From Dolichospermum sp. UHCC 0259 (GTDB taxonomy: Bacteria > Cyanobacteriota > Cyanobacteriia > Cyanobacteriales > Nostocaceae): a DNA stretch of 47,626 nucleotides. A program made the translations under genes and the position numbers. Below the pieces are notes generated by a model. It ran no database searches. It was not told where the DNA came from and saw nothing but the letters and a program-made list of their open reading frames with translations. Positions 15,393-25,309 of the stretch are shown piece by piece (positions within the stretch are counted from its first letter, which is position 1; each line of letters begins with the position of its first letter). The DNA lies in contig NZ_VIKX01000181.1 of assembly GCF_009711935.1 (NCBI RefSeq), positions 1 to 47,626 of the forward strand, given 5' to 3'.

Positions 15393-15758
15393 CTATGAAC
15401 TCTGTTGTTTTGAACTCTGTTCCTTACTCCACTTCACAGTAATTTCAAAGTTTACTTCTCCACCTACAGAAGTTAAAATCACTCCTGCTTGAGTAGACAA
15501 TTTCACACCAAACTTTACTTCCATTTCTTTAGTATCCAAATCTTTGAATTGATCTGCAATAGTCGTAACTACTGGTTTAATCTGCTGGATAGCTTCTGCA
15601 AAAGTTTGTTTTGCTTCTGTAACTTTGTCAGAAACGATTTCAGAATGATTCTTTGAAACCCTCTCTCGTCCTCCTTCTTTTGGTTTTTCTGGTGCTTCAA
15701 CTTCCACTAAAATAGTTCCACCATCTAAGGTGAAGGGAACTAATACTTTTTCTGCCAT
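15393..15758 (-). CDS. Trypsin-co-occurring domain 1 (Trypco1 / CU044_2847 family) protein
   Basis: A 121-residue protein starting MAEKVLVPFTLDGGTILVEVE, the typical opening of the Trypco1 family. An alanine- and lysine-rich helix (KVTEAKQTFAEAIQQIK) and a C-terminal strand pair (MEVKFGVKLSTQAGVILTSVGGEVNFEITVKW) follow. These small proteins sit beside trypsin-like proteases in conflict operons and probably bind or regulate them. I prefer the ATG at 15758, which fits the family start; an in-frame ATG at 15797 would add 13 unconserved residues. It is the first gene of the leftward operon. Confidence 0.82.
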   Translation of the reverse strand: MAEKVLVPFTLDGGTILVEVEAPEKPKEGGRERVSKNHSEIVSDKVTEAKQTFAEAIQQIKPVVTTIADQFKDLDTKEMEVKFGVKLSTQAGVILTSVGGEVNFEITVKWSKEQSSKQQSS

Positions 15759-15960
15759 ATTATTGAAATTAGTGTTAATTAGGCTATGCAATATCAAATA
15801 TACGACATTACCAGCATATTTGAAAAGTAAAGAACTGCACTAGCAATAGTTTGTAAATTAGTGTATTGTAAGTTACATATCAGTTTTTTTAGGGATAACT
15901 CCAGGATAATTACACTTTGCAGTTATCCCAAACTAGCCGAATTTACCCCAAAAGTATCCC

Positions 15961-15994
15961 AAAAAAATTAGGGACGAGTATTAAACCCGTCCCT
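15961..15994 (-). terminator. Intrinsic terminator of tRNA-Cys
   Basis: On the minus strand AGGGACG (15994-15988) pairs with CGUCCCU (15976-15970) around an 11-base loop, followed by AAUUUUUUU. It lies about 40 bases past the tRNA 3' end and also separates the tRNA from the conflict operon. Confidence 0.85.
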
Positions 15995-16035
15995 TATCTG
16001 ACTATCTAAAATATTAGTTTTAGCTGTTTTCTCAA

Positions 16036-16107
<72 letters not shown>

Positions 16108-16228
16108 GCGCCCACAATTACTAATAGTAGCACCATTTTTCCCAATTTGCACCATCTAGGAGAAATTTTTTTGAAGATTCATGTTTTTACTTAACTGGAC
16201 AGACAAAAAGCCTGTCCTCCAATGGATC

Positions 16229-16825
16229 TTAGGGATTTAACTTCACTTCTTCAGCAAAATTCGCCCAGCGCGCAAAGTAAAATGGACCAGCAACAGACCC
16301 CCAGATATGCTCATCGGTGTCAGGATTTCGCCCTCTGTCGCGGCTGATGAACTGTTGACCATCAAGTTCAAAATCACTATCTAAATAGGTTCTTTGCCCG
16401 TCACGGATGACAATGCAGCCTTTTCCTGGTTCGACTGTGCCTTGGAATTTGTTCCCAGTCCACTCTACAATCATGTTACAACCACAGAGTCTTTCCAAGC
16501 GATCGCTCGTTAAAGTCTGCAATCGAACTAAATCACGGGAAGCACCGTAAAAATCTTTTTCATCTTTGACAGTATAGTTTTCAATATGGATTCTATCCCC
16601 CACCGTCGTCAGATGTAATACCCGGACGCGATAGGGTTTATTCAGCATATAGTCATAAGCTTGTTCCACAAACAAACTTACCCCTGACAACACCCCCCAA
16701 TGGAGGGGACGCATACATACACGAATATGGGCAAAAAAAGCCGGATTCTCAAAAACCTGGGCTTGATTGCTAAAATCAGCCGCCATCCAACGAGCTAAGG
16801 TGGCAATATCTGTAGAATGAGTCAT
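16229..16825 (-). CDS. cpcT: CpcT/CpeT-family phycobiliprotein chromophore lyase
   Basis: A 198-residue T-type bilin lyase, a calycin-like beta barrel that attaches phycocyanobilin to Cys153 (Cys155 equivalent) of phycocyanin or phycoerythrocyanin beta subunits. Family features seen are LARWMAADFSNQAQVFENPAFFAHIRVCMRP in parts (WMAADFSNQAQ, FAHIRVCMRP), EQAYDY, LPYRVRVLHL-like PYRVRVLHL, GCNMIVEW and RDRGRNPDTDEHIWGS. It confirms a phycobilisome-bearing host. It stands alone between the pst operon and tRNA-Cys. A weak hairpin (16197-16217) follows its stop codon. Confidence 0.92.
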   Translation of the reverse strand: MTHSTDIATLARWMAADFSNQAQVFENPAFFAHIRVCMRPLHWGVLSGVSLFVEQAYDYMLNKPYRVRVLHLTTVGDRIHIENYTVKDEKDFYGASRDLVRLQTLTSDRLERLCGCNMIVEWTGNKFQGTVEPGKGCIVIRDGQRTYLDSDFELDGQQFISRDRGRNPDTDEHIWGSVAGPFYFARWANFAEEVKLNP

Positions 16826-16903
16826 ACTAATTCGGATTTGGGAATAGGAATGCTATTAATTTTAAATCCTGATGACTCTCAAACTACGCGTTAGGTGTTG
16901 TGG

Positions 16904-17683
16904 TTAACCAAATCGTCCAGATACATAGTCATGGGTGCGAGTATCTAAAGGATTCCGAAAGATTTGACCTGTTTCCCCAAATTCCACCATTTGACCAATG
17001 CGGCTTTCGTCGGTGCTAAAAAAGGCAGTAAAATCAGAAACACGAGTTGCCTGCTGCATATTATGGGTAACAATCACAATTGTAAATTCTTTTCGCAATT
17101 GGTGAATTAATTCTTCGACTTTCATTGTCGCAAGTGGATCAAGGGCTGAACAGGGTTCATCCATTAGTAGTACCTTGGGTTTAACAGCTAAAGCCCTAGC
17201 AATACAGAGACGTTGTTGTTGTCCACCGGAAAGACCTATAGCAGACCGATGAAGTTTATCTTTGACTTCATCCCACAAAGCTGCACCTTTAAGTGCAGAT
17301 TCGACAATTTCATCTAATACTACTTTTGGAGATTTACCAGCAATTCTCACACCATAAGCCACATTTTCATAAATGCTCATGGGGAAAGGATTGGGTTTTT
17401 GGAATACCATGCCAATTTCTCGACGCAGACGATTAATATTAATCTTTGGATCGTAGATATTTTGACCAAAAAACTCTATCCGACCTTCAACTTTGACTTT
17501 TCCTTCCAATTCACTAATCCGATTAATGGTTTTAATGAATGTAGATTTACCGCAACCGCTAGGGCCAATTAATGCAGTAACTTGATTTTTATAGATATCT
17601 AATGATATTCCTTCAATAGCTTTATAGTTTCCGTAGTAAAAGCTAAGATTCTTGACTTGGATGGCAGTAGTTAAGTTACTCAT
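16904..17683 (-). CDS. pstB: Phosphate ABC transporter ATPase PstB
   Basis: The 259-residue ATPase that powers high-affinity phosphate import. Walker [10 protein letters not shown] is at 40-48, the signature LSGGQQQR at 151-158 and Walker B VLLMDEP at 171-177, followed by the PstB-specific CSALDPLAT. It is the last gene of the leftward pstSCAB operon, 38 bases after pstA. Confidence 0.97.
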   Translation of the reverse strand: MSNLTTAIQVKNLSFYYGNYKAIEGISLDIYKNQVTALIGPSGCGKSTFIKTINRISELEGKVKVEGRIEFFGQNIYDPKININRLRREIGMVFQKPNPFPMSIYENVAYGVRIAGKSPKVVLDEIVESALKGAALWDEVKDKLHRSAIGLSGGQQQRLCIARALAVKPKVLLMDEPCSALDPLATMKVEELIHQLRKEFTIVIVTHNMQQATRVSDFTAFFSTDESRIGQMVEFGETGQIFRNPLDTRTHDYVSGRFG

Positions 17684-17721
17684 GATTGACTAAAGTAGGA
17701 AAGAAAATTTTTTAGTTGACC

Positions 17722-18594
17722 TTATCTTTTCTTAGCAATTACGCGAGACAGCAAGCTGAAAAACAAAACTAAAGTCAGGAGAATGATGGCCGTTGTCCAT
17801 ACTAATTGATTTACGGCTGGATCAGGATTGTTATAAAGGTTAAAAATCAATACTGATAAGGAAGCAGTAGGACTTAATAAACCATCAGACCAATTTTGAC
17901 TAAATAAGGCGGTAAAAAGTAGTGGTGCTGTTTCGCCAGAAGCTCGAGCTATAGCTAGGGAAATCCCCGTAGTAATTCCTGGGATGGCCGAACTAACAAT
18001 AACACGAAAGGTGGTTTGAAAACGAGTTCCTCCCAAAGCTGCGGATGCAAGACGTTGGGGAACGGGAATTAACTTTAAAGCCTCTTCTGTTGTCAAGACT
18101 ATCATGGGTAGCATGATTACAGATAAGGCAAAACCACCAGCAATGGCACTAAATCCCTTAGTTAATAAAACAATTACACCATAGGCGAACATCCCAACAA
18201 TAATGGAGGGAACACCTGTCAGAATGCTAGTAATAAACCGCACATACTGAGTAAATGGGTTGGTTTGACTAAATTCTGCTAAGAAAATTCCTGTAATTAC
18301 ACCCACAGGAATACTGAGTAATGCACCGATACATACCATAAGTATAGTACCAAGAATAGCATTAGCAAACCCATTTTCAATTAATGGTTGGAATAACATC
18401 TCTAGTTTGAAGCCAGAAGCCCCCCGTGACATAATTTCCCACAATATGGATAATAATGGCAACAGTGCTAAAATACTCATACTGAAGGCAAGCCCGTTCA
18501 TTGAGTATGTGAATAATTGTCTACTCGTAGATAAGGGCTGAGATAATGAAGCCGCTGCGGCTTGATCTGTTTCTAAATTTGGATAAGCACTCAT
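17722..18594 (-). CDS. pstA: Phosphate ABC transporter permease PstA
   Basis: A 290-residue inner-membrane permease with about six hydrophobic segments. The EAA-type cytoplasmic loop reads EEALKLIPVPQRLASAALGGTRFQT in residues about 168-192 (key part AALGGTRF), which contacts PstB. It pairs with PstC to form the channel. It lies between pstC and pstB; the 162-bp gap to pstC carries a heptamer tandem repeat. Confidence 0.96.
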   Translation of the reverse strand: MSAYPNLETDQAAAASLSQPLSTSRQLFTYSMNGLAFSMSILALLPLLSILWEIMSRGASGFKLEMLFQPLIENGFANAILGTILMVCIGALLSIPVGVITGIFLAEFSQTNPFTQYVRFITSILTGVPSIIVGMFAYGVIVLLTKGFSAIAGGFALSVIMLPMIVLTTEEALKLIPVPQRLASAALGGTRFQTTFRVIVSSAIPGITTGISLAIARASGETAPLLFTALFSQNWSDGLLSPTASLSVLIFNLYNNPDPAVNQLVWTTAIILLTLVLFFSLLSRVIAKKR

Positions 18595-18716
18595 GTTAAT
18601 TTTAGATTTTAGATTTTAGATTTTGAATTGGCTGTCAAGTTATACACGGGAATGAGGAATAAAATTTACCAAGAAAGTCTTACAACAGTAAGAAACTTTT
18701 ACTCCTTCTTTCTTCT

Positions 18717-18756
<40 letters not shown>

Positions 18757-19746
18757 TTATCTATTCTTTTTGCCAACCCATTCCACTATTAATACAGCCG
18801 CAATATTTATAGCTAGTGTTAATGCAAACAGAATCAGACCTAAGTAGCTTAATGCGCCAATATGTAATCCCGCTTCAGCTTCGGCAAATTCATTGGCTAA
18901 GACTGCGGGGATGTTATATGCTGGATCTAAAAGGGATATACTAATTTGGGCGGAGTTACCGATAAGCATTGTGACAGCCATTGTTTCTCCTAAAGCCCTA
19001 CCAAGAGATAGCATTGTTGCACTAATGATCCCAGAAAATGCGGCTGGCAATAAAACTCGAAAAACTGTTTCCCAACGAGTTCCTCCTAAAGCCATAGATG
19101 AGCTACGTAACTCTTTAGGAATAACCATTAAAACGTCACGAGAAATGGCTGCCATTGCGGGTAAGGTCATAATGGCGAGAACAATCCCGGCTGTTAACAT
19201 ATTGTTGCCGGCGGGGTCTTGTGTGTTAAATAGGGGGATAAACCCTAATGTGCTACCTAACCATTTTTCTATGGGTGTAATGAAGGGAATAAACATGAAA
19301 ATTCCCCATAAACCAACAATTACGCTGGGGATAGCGGCGATTAATTCGATGACAAAGGCTATGGTGCTTTTGACTGAATTTGGTAAAAAGTCTTCACTGG
19401 TAACTAGGGCTATGGATATGCCTATGGGTATAGTTAATACAAGAGCGATCGCACTACTGACTAAAGTTCCATAAATATAAGGTAATGCCCCAAAAATCTG
19501 ATTCCCTGTATCCCAGTCTTGACCCCACACAAAGCCCAGTCCAAATTTATCAATAGCTGGTTCTGCTTGCTTGAAAATCACCCATGTCATGACAAAGAGG
19601 ATGGCTACAGTAATCCCAGAGAAAAGATACACTAACCATGTAAATCCTTTATCCAACCAGAAATTAAAGCCACCTGTGGATGTTAAATCAATATTGCCAT
19701 CACTTAAACTTAGTGAATTATTCTGAGATTCAGATGAATTAGCCAT
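18757..19746 (-). CDS. pstC: Phosphate ABC transporter permease PstC
   Basis: A 329-residue membrane permease. The N-terminal 35 residues are hydrophilic, then about six membrane spans follow. The EAA loop contains SSSMALGGTRWETVFRV, and GRALGETMAV follows, both diagnostic for PstC. I prefer the ATG at 19746 (MANSSES); the upstream in-frame start is TTG at 19752. It follows pstS by about 160 bp. Confidence 0.96.
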   Translation of the reverse strand: MANSSESQNNSLSLSDGNIDLTSTGGFNFWLDKGFTWLVYLFSGITVAILFVMTWVIFKQAEPAIDKFGLGFVWGQDWDTGNQIFGALPYIYGTLVSSAIALVLTIPIGISIALVTSEDFLPNSVKSTIAFVIELIAAIPSVIVGLWGIFMFIPFITPIEKWLGSTLGFIPLFNTQDPAGNNMLTAGIVLAIMTLPAMAAISRDVLMVIPKELRSSSMALGGTRWETVFRVLLPAAFSGIISATMLSLGRALGETMAVTMLIGNSAQISISLLDPAYNIPAVLANEFAEAEAGLHIGALSYLGLILFALTLAINIAAVLIVEWVGKKNR

Positions 19747-19907
19747 GATCAATAAAAAGTTTATGAAATCGGGTACATTAGATATAAGCGTTCAACCATC
19801 ATGAACCAGCTACAAATAGAAATGGTCAAGTAAATAAAAGCAAGTTTTAATTACCTACATTTCAATATTGAAACCTGATAAATGACGGCTGACTGCTGGC
19901 GTGAAAA

Positions 19908-20948
19908 TTACTTAACGGTGCTATTTACTGTTTGTAAAACACGTTTCACAACATCACCAGGAATTTTGGTGTAGTTGAGGTCATCATTATACTGTTGACC
20001 ATCTGTGAGTACCCAGTTAATCCACTTCTTCACAGCTTCAGCTTTAGCAGGAGTGGAATACTGTTTGTAAACCATCATCCATGTTAAACCAACAATGGGA
20101 TAACCTTGTCCTGGATCTCCAACAAATACACGGTAGTTATCAGGGAATCTCACTGCTGATAAAGCTAAGTTAGCAGTTGCTAAAGAAGGAGCAACAAATT
20201 CTCCTTTCTTATTTTGTAGTTCCGCTGATTTAAGGTTGTTTTTAGTAGCGTAGTCATATTCAACATAACCAATAGCTCCAGGGGTGCTTCTCACTAAAGC
20301 TGCTACGCCAGGATTACCTTTACCTCTGAGAACGTTTGGTAAAGTCCATTTGGGAGCGGTGTTAGCTCCAATTCTGCCTTTGAAATAACCACTAATAGAA
20401 CTTAAATGGTTGGTAAAAATGAATGTTGTGCCACTACCATCAGCGCGAACTGCAAATCTAATTGGGTTGCTTGGTAGGTTTACACCGGGGTTATCTGCTT
20501 TAATTTTCGCATCATTCCAGTTTTTAATTTGTCCAGAGAAAATGGCTGGTAATGTGGCGCGAGATAATCTCAGTTTGTTGACACCAGGTAAATTATAAAC
20601 AACGGAAACGGCACCACCAGCAGTGGGTACTAAGATCACACCATTCTTAACTTTAGCGATTTCATCATCTTTCATCGCTGCGTCACTAGCACCAAAGTCA
20701 ACTGTTCCCGCAATGGTTTGACGAATACCACCACCACTACCAATGGATTGGTAGTTAACTTTCATTTCGGGGTGCTTCTTTCTAATTTCACGAGCATAAC
20801 GTTCGTATAGAGGAGCAGGAAAGGTTGCTCCAGCCCCGTTTAAAGTTTGAGCTTGGGCGATCGCACTCAACATTGGACTCAATGCAACAGCCCCGGTTAT
20901 GACTGAAGTGGCAACAACGCGATTCAAAATGGTGGATAAAAAAGTCAT
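19908..20948 (-). CDS. pstS: Phosphate-binding protein PstS of the pst operon
   Basis: The 346-residue periplasmic phosphate-binding protein delivers phosphate to PstCAB. A signal peptide of about 33 residues ends near AIAQAQT. The mature protein opens LNGAGATFPAPLYERY and has IGSGGGIRQTIAGTVDFGASDA, the phosphate-binding loop RADGSGTTFIFTNHL and PGAIGYVEYDYA. It differs clearly from the PstS-like protein of the arsenic operon (which has VDGSSTVYPIT), so the two are not recent duplicates. A Pho box lies about 70 bp upstream. Confidence 0.97.
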   Translation of the reverse strand: MTFLSTILNRVVATSVITGAVALSPMLSAIAQAQTLNGAGATFPAPLYERYAREIRKKHPEMKVNYQSIGSGGGIRQTIAGTVDFGASDAAMKDDEIAKVKNGVILVPTAGGAVSVVYNLPGVNKLRLSRATLPAIFSGQIKNWNDAKIKADNPGVNLPSNPIRFAVRADGSGTTFIFTNHLSSISGYFKGRIGANTAPKWTLPNVLRGKGNPGVAALVRSTPGAIGYVEYDYATKNNLKSAELQNKKGEFVAPSLATANLALSAVRFPDNYRVFVGDPGQGYPIVGLTWMMVYKQYSTPAKAEAVKKWINWVLTDGQQYNDDLNYTKIPGDVVKRVLQTVNSTVK

Positions 20949-21015
20949 ACTGCCTCTTAAGTTTTTAGAAATACTTACTTAGGGAATTACATCCTGGTAT
21001 GAATTTGATATTAAA

Positions 21016-21034
21016 TAGTTAAGAAGAGATTAAG
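21016..21034 (-). promoter_or_regulatory. Pho box upstream of pstS
   Basis: On the minus strand two octamers, CTTAATCT (21034-21027) and CTTAACTA (21023-21016), are separated by 3 bases, matching the cyanobacterial SphR site PyTTAAPyPy(T/A) with its 11-base period; a third weaker TTTAATAT follows directly. It predicts induction of pstSCAB in low phosphate. Confidence 0.7.
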
Positions 21035-21128
21035 AATACAGCAAAAGCTGTTTAAATTAAATTTAAACCTTTAATTTTAAGTATCATTTTTTGAATAAGA
21101 ACTCAACTCCCACAGAATTTATCCTTCA

Positions 21129-21181
<53 letters not shown>

Positions 21182-21496
21182 CTCCTATAAAATATCCTAG
21201 CAGTGTCATGTAAATAAACAGTCTGCTAGGAATAAGTGGTATTATTTTGCCATGTTTGAGCGGATTAGTATTTATTTATTTGCATAAAAATACTTTTTTA
21301 TCCTTAACTACAATAAACAAAAAAGGTGTATAAATTGGTTAAGATAATTCATGTTAATGGTTAATTTGTGATTAAAATCAAAGTCTGATATTGCTAACGG
21401 ATGTATTTTTTTTGGTAATCTAAACTGGCACTTTTAGGGTTTTTCATAGTCATGACGACCCTGACTGTGGCAAAACAAGTGATTAAAGAGAATTTT

Positions 21497-23296
21497 ATGG
21501 CGCTTATAGTTCAAAAATACGGTGGTACATCTGTAGGTTCAGTCGAACGGATTCAAGCTGTGGCAACGCGGGTTGAAAAAACTGTCAAAGCTGGAAACTC
21601 TGTTGTAGTAGTGGTTTCCGCAATGGGTAAAACTACTGATGGGTTAGTTAAACTAGCTAATGATATCTCTAAAACTCCTAGTCGTCGGGAAATGGATATG
21701 CTGCTTTCTACGGGAGAGCAAGTTACCATTGCTTTACTGAGTATGGCATTGCAGGAAATTGGTCAACCAGCAATTTCCATGACTGGCGCTCAGGTAGGCA
21801 TTGTTACCGAAGCAGAACACAGCCGCGCTCGGATTTTACATATTGAAACTGAACGCTTAATGCGGCAAATCAATGGCGGTAAAGTGGTTGTGGTTGCTGG
21901 TTTTCAAGGAATTAGCAGTACAGAAGAATTAGAAATTACTACTTTGGGACGTGGTGGTTCTGATACTTCCGCAGTCGCCATAGCCGCCGCTATCGGTGCG
22001 GATTTTTGTGAAATTTATACAGATGTCCCAGGAATTTTAACTACAGATCCGCGTCTTGTTCCTGAAGCCCAATTATTGACCGAAATCACCAGTGATGAAA
22101 TGCTGGAATTGGCTAGTTTAGGGGCGAAGGTATTACATCCCAGGGCTGTGGAAATTGCCCGCAATTATGGCGTTCCCCTCGTGGTGCGGTCAAGTTGGAC
22201 GGATCAGCCCGGAACTTGGGTAACAACGCCTTCCAGGCAAGATCGAGCGTTAGTAAATTTAGAATTGGCACGGCCTGTGGATGCTGTAGAGTTTGATATT
22301 CAACAAGCTAAGGTGGCTTTATTGCGTGTTCCTGATAGACCAGGGGTAGCAGCCCAGTTATTTGGGCAAATTTCCCAGGAAAATGTTGATGTGGATTTAA
22401 TTATTCAGTCTATTCATGAGGGTAATACTAACGACATTGCTTTTACAGTAAATACTTCAATATTAAAACGGGCGGAAGCAGTATCATTGGCTATAGCACC
22501 GATATTTAAAAGTCAGCACACTTCTGATGAAGCGGAAGTGATGGTAGAAAAAGATACTGCGAAAGTGAGTATTGTGGGGGCGGGAATGATTGGTCGTCCG
22601 GGGGTAGCAGCGCAGATGTTTACAACTTTGGCTGAAGCTGGTGTGAATATTCAGATGATTTCTACTAGTGAAGTTAAGGTGAGTTGTGTTGTGGATATTG
22701 CGGATTGCGATCGCGCGATCGCTGCTTTGTGTCATACTTTTGAAATCAACTTTTCTTCTACTTCCCTCACCCCTGCTCCGACTAAAGCCCCTGCTGTGCG
22801 TGGTGTTGCTTTAGATATGAATCAAGCCCGAATTGCGATTCGGCAAGTACCAAATCGTGCGGGCATGGCTGCTAAATTGTTTGGATTTTTGGCAGAATAT
22901 AACATCAGTGTAGATATGATTATTCAATCCCAACGCTGTCGCATAATAGATGGTGTTCCTAGTCGAGATATTGCTTTTACTGTAGCGAGAATGGATGCAG
23001 AAAACGCCCAACAAAAATTAAAAGAAGTTGCCAAAGAATTTGGTTGGGGTGAGGTAGTATTGGATCAGGCGATCGCTAAAGTTAGTATCGTTGGTTCTGG
23101 AATGGTAGGACAACCGGGCATAGCCGCTAAAATGTTCACAGCTTTAGCTAAAAATCACATCAATATTCAAATGATAGCCACTTCAGAAATTAAAATTAGT
23201 TGTGTTGTCGGACAGGATGAAGGTGTCAAAGCATTACAAGTTATTCACTCAGCTTTTGATTTAGCTGGAAGTGAAAAATTTGTAGTTCCAGCGTGA
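21497..23296 (+). CDS. lysC: Aspartate kinase with four ACT domains
   Basis: Catalyses ATP-dependent phosphorylation of aspartate, the first step to lysine, threonine, methionine and isoleucine. The kinase domain opens [15 protein letters not shown] (KYGGTSVG at 7-14) and contains [24 protein letters not shown] (key part [11 protein letters not shown]). It is followed by two tandem pairs of ACT domains (about 265-425 and 440-595), each with a [10 protein letters not shown] or [10 protein letters not shown] and a [13 protein letters not shown]-type repeat. Two ACT pairs are the cyanobacterial form and bind lysine and threonine as inhibitors. I chose the ATG at 21497; an in-frame ATG at 21452 would add 15 unconserved residues. 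About 599 residues. Confidence 0.96.
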   Translation: MALIVQKYGGTSVGSVERIQAVATRVEKTVKAGNSVVVVVSAMGKTTDGLVKLANDISKTPSRREMDMLLSTGEQVTIALLSMALQEIGQPAISMTGAQVGIVTEAEHSRARILHIETERLMRQINGGKVVVVAGFQGISSTEELEITTLGRGGSDTSAVAIAAAIGADFCEIYTDVPGILTTDPRLVPEAQLLTEITSDEMLELASLGAKVLHPRAVEIARNYGVPLVVRSSWTDQPGTWVTTPSRQDRALVNLELARPVDAVEFDIQQAKVALLRVPDRPGVAAQLFGQISQENVDVDLIIQSIHEGNTNDIAFTVNTSILKRAEAVSLAIAPIFKSQHTSDEAEVMVEKDTAKVSIVGAGMIGRPGVAAQMFTTLAEAGVNIQMISTSEVKVSCVVDIADCDRAIAALCHTFEINFSSTSLTPAPTKAPAVRGVALDMNQARIAIRQVPNRAGMAAKLFGFLAEYNISVDMIIQSQRCRIIDGVPSRDIAFTVARMDAENAQQKLKEVAKEFGWGEVVLDQAIAKVSIVGSGMVGQPGIAAKMFTALAKNHINIQMIATSEIKISCVVGQDEGVKALQVIHSAFDLAGSEKFVVPA

Positions 23297-23622
23297 ACAT
23301 ATCCAGTTTGATTTTTCTCCTAATTGCAGCATTTGCAGAAATCTCCGGTTGCTACAGTTTTTGGGCATGGTTAAGAGTAGGAAAAAGCATCTTTTGGGTA
23401 ATTCCGGGAATTTTTGCTTTGATCATCTTTGCTGTGTCCCTAACTAAAGTTGATGCCGATAATGCTGGCAGGGTTTATGCTGCCTATGGCGGAATTTATA
23501 TCCTTTCATCTTTGCTGTGGTTATGGCTATTTGAAGGAGTAAAACCGAATAAATGGGATTTATCAGGTGTGATAATTTCCCTTTTGGGAACAGTGATTAT
23601 TTTATTCGGTTCACATAGATAA
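23293..23622 (+). CDS. YnfA/UPF0060 family small membrane protein
   Basis: A 109-residue protein with four membrane segments. It matches the YnfA family, relatives of small multidrug-resistance transporters: [24 protein letters not shown] and [12 protein letters not shown] are typical. The GTG start overlaps the lysC stop (GTGA), so translation is coupled to lysC, though a shared function is not obvious. The natural substrate is not known. Confidence 0.9.
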   Translation: MNISSLIFLLIAAFAEISGCYSFWAWLRVGKSIFWVIPGIFALIIFAVSLTKVDADNAGRVYAAYGGIYILSSLLWLWLFEGVKPNKWDLSGVIISLLGTVIILFGSHR

Positions 23623-23708
23623 ATAAAGAAAATAATTAAACGCAGATGAACGCAGATAAACGCGGATGAATTAATGAATTTTATGATGCTGTGCTGTTTT
23701 ATCTCTTA

Positions 23709-24107
23709 TTAATAGGATTTACCATCACTACCAAAGTATTCTCGATAGGCACAAACTTGATCATCTCGAATATCAAAAGCAACTGCAACTCGATTTTTAT
23801 AAGGATTACCAAATAAGTTACCTTCATCCCGAAATTCAAAAATCACTGTTTTTTCATTGCTAGTAATACTGTCTAAAGAGGTAATCTTAATTCCTGATTG
23901 AAAGGATTCAGAAACATATTCAAAAAACTCCTTCGCTCGTTCTTTACCTACATTTAAACCGTGAAATTTTCCCATAGGAAACCAAAAGGTAAAATCATCT
24001 GTCAGCATATCTAAAAATGCTTGCCAATTACCAGTTTCTAAACCTTGTACAAAATACCCAAATGCCTGATTAGCGACATTTAAAGTGCGTTCTGATTGTG
24101 TCGTCAT
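23709..24107 (-). CDS. SnoaL/NTF2-like fold protein
   Basis: A 132-residue single-domain protein with the cone-shaped NTF2/SnoaL signature: a helix FGYFVQGLETGNWQAFLDMLTDD in residues 17-39 (key part ETGNWQAFLDMLTDDF), then strands FTFWFP, EKTVIFEFRDEG and KNRVAVAFDIRDDQVCAYREYFG. Family members include isomerases, cyclases, dehydratases and non-enzymatic domains, so the substrate cannot be inferred. It is convergent with ynfA and probably monocistronic. Confidence 0.75.
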   Translation of the reverse strand: MTTQSERTLNVANQAFGYFVQGLETGNWQAFLDMLTDDFTFWFPMGKFHGLNVGKERAKEFFEYVSESFQSGIKITSLDSITSNEKTVIFEFRDEGNLFGNPYKNRVAVAFDIRDDQVCAYREYFGSDGKSY

Positions 24108-24223
24108 CTCTTAATTATCCTGATTCAGAGTAAATTTAAAATTTGCTGCCATTTAGATTTACAATATTTTAGATCAATTAAGTCACCGAAAAATAATTAA
24201 GACTTACGCAATTGTCACACTAA

Positions 24224-25150
24224 AAATCTCTTGTAGATTTTGCCCGCAATTACGTTGATAATTTAACAGTTTTGGTTTGTTCTATTCAATCAGAACCTAT
24301 TCCTGGAGATTTGCGCTACCGCTGGATGAGGGAAATGTTTCCTGATGTTAATGTTGTTCATGTCACTGATGAAAATCCCCAAGAACCAAAGGATCATCCT
24401 GATTTTTGGCAGATTTGGTATGACAGTATTCGTCGGGTATTACCTAATGGTCCAGATTATGTTTTTGCTTCGGAAAATTATGGTTGGCAGTTGGCAGAAA
24501 TTTTGGGAGCAAGTTATATTCCTGTAGATCAGGCTAGGAGTTTAGTGCCTATTTCCGGTACTCAGATGCGGCAAAATCCCCTTGAGAATTGGCATTATCT
24601 CCCAGATTGTGTCCGCCCTTATTTTGCCCGTCGTGTTTGCATTTTTGGACCGGAATCTACTGGTAAATCAACACTGACGCAAAATTTAGCTAATTATTAC
24701 AATACTGTTTATGTGAGCGAATATGCGCGAGGATTGTTAGATTTTAAAGGTGGTCACTGTGATTTTACAGATATTCCTTTGATTGCTAGGGGACAAATGG
24801 CTGCTGAAGATGCTTTGGTGCGACAGGCAAATAAGGTAATATTTTGTGATACAGACTTGATTACAACGACGATTTGGAGTCATGTCCTGTTTGGTAAATG
24901 TCCTCAGTGGATTGAAGATGAAGGTAATCGCCGAAAGTATGATTTATATCTACTGCTAGATGTAGATGTGCCTTGGGTAGATGATACACAGCGTTGTTTG
25001 CCTAACTATCGAGAAGAATTCCGCGATCGCTGCATTCAAGCCTTAGAATCACATCATAGACCCTATATTATCATTAATGGCGACTGGGAACAACGTTGGA
25101 AAAAAGCTTGTATGGCAGTAGATGAATTATTAGCAACTGCTAAGTTCTGA
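24224..25150 (+). pseudogene. NadR-like NMN adenylyltransferase / nicotinamide riboside kinase, 5'-truncated
   Basis: The frame from 24272 (a TTG codon) encodes 292 residues: the rear of an NMN adenylyltransferase domain (SEPIPGDLRYRWMREMFP, SGTQMR) and a complete P-loop kinase (FGPESTGKSTL, VSEYARG, DVPWVDD, EFRDRC). NadR-like homology continues upstream in frame (FARNYVDNLTVL) to a stop at 24221, without any ATG. The expected N-terminus with the GKFxPxHxGH nucleotide-binding motif is missing. The upstream DNA carries GACTTACGCA and a small AAAATCT/AGATTTT hairpin, as at repeat insertions. The kinase half could still be made from TTG, but adenylyltransferase activity should be lost. Confidence 0.75.
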
Positions 25151-25176
25151 AGCTATATTTCCCAGTTTTTGATAAT

Positions 25177-25303
25177 TTACCACGCCAATATAGCGGTATG
25201 CACTTGAGTGAGATACAATCAGCAAATCGTAAAACCTGTAGGGGCGGGGTTTCCCCGCCCTCAATTGTATTACGTCCGAACGATAACCACTATAGCGTGG
25301 TAA
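25177..25303. mobile_element. 127-bp MITE-like element with GC-rich hairpin
   Basis: Terminal inverted repeats run TTACCACGC...TATAGCGGT at the left and ACCACTATAGCGTGGTAA at the right. The centre holds the palindrome GGGCGGGG-TT-TCCCCGCCC near 25243-25260. It lies between the convergent nadR remnant and hisS and may serve as their terminator. No coding capacity. Confidence 0.7.
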
Positions 25304-25309
25304 TTAAAA

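Noticed and set aside
18893-19474. 193-codon plus-strand frame antisense to pstC
   Set aside because: pstC has clear permease motifs and operon context. The antisense frame has no recognisable domain.
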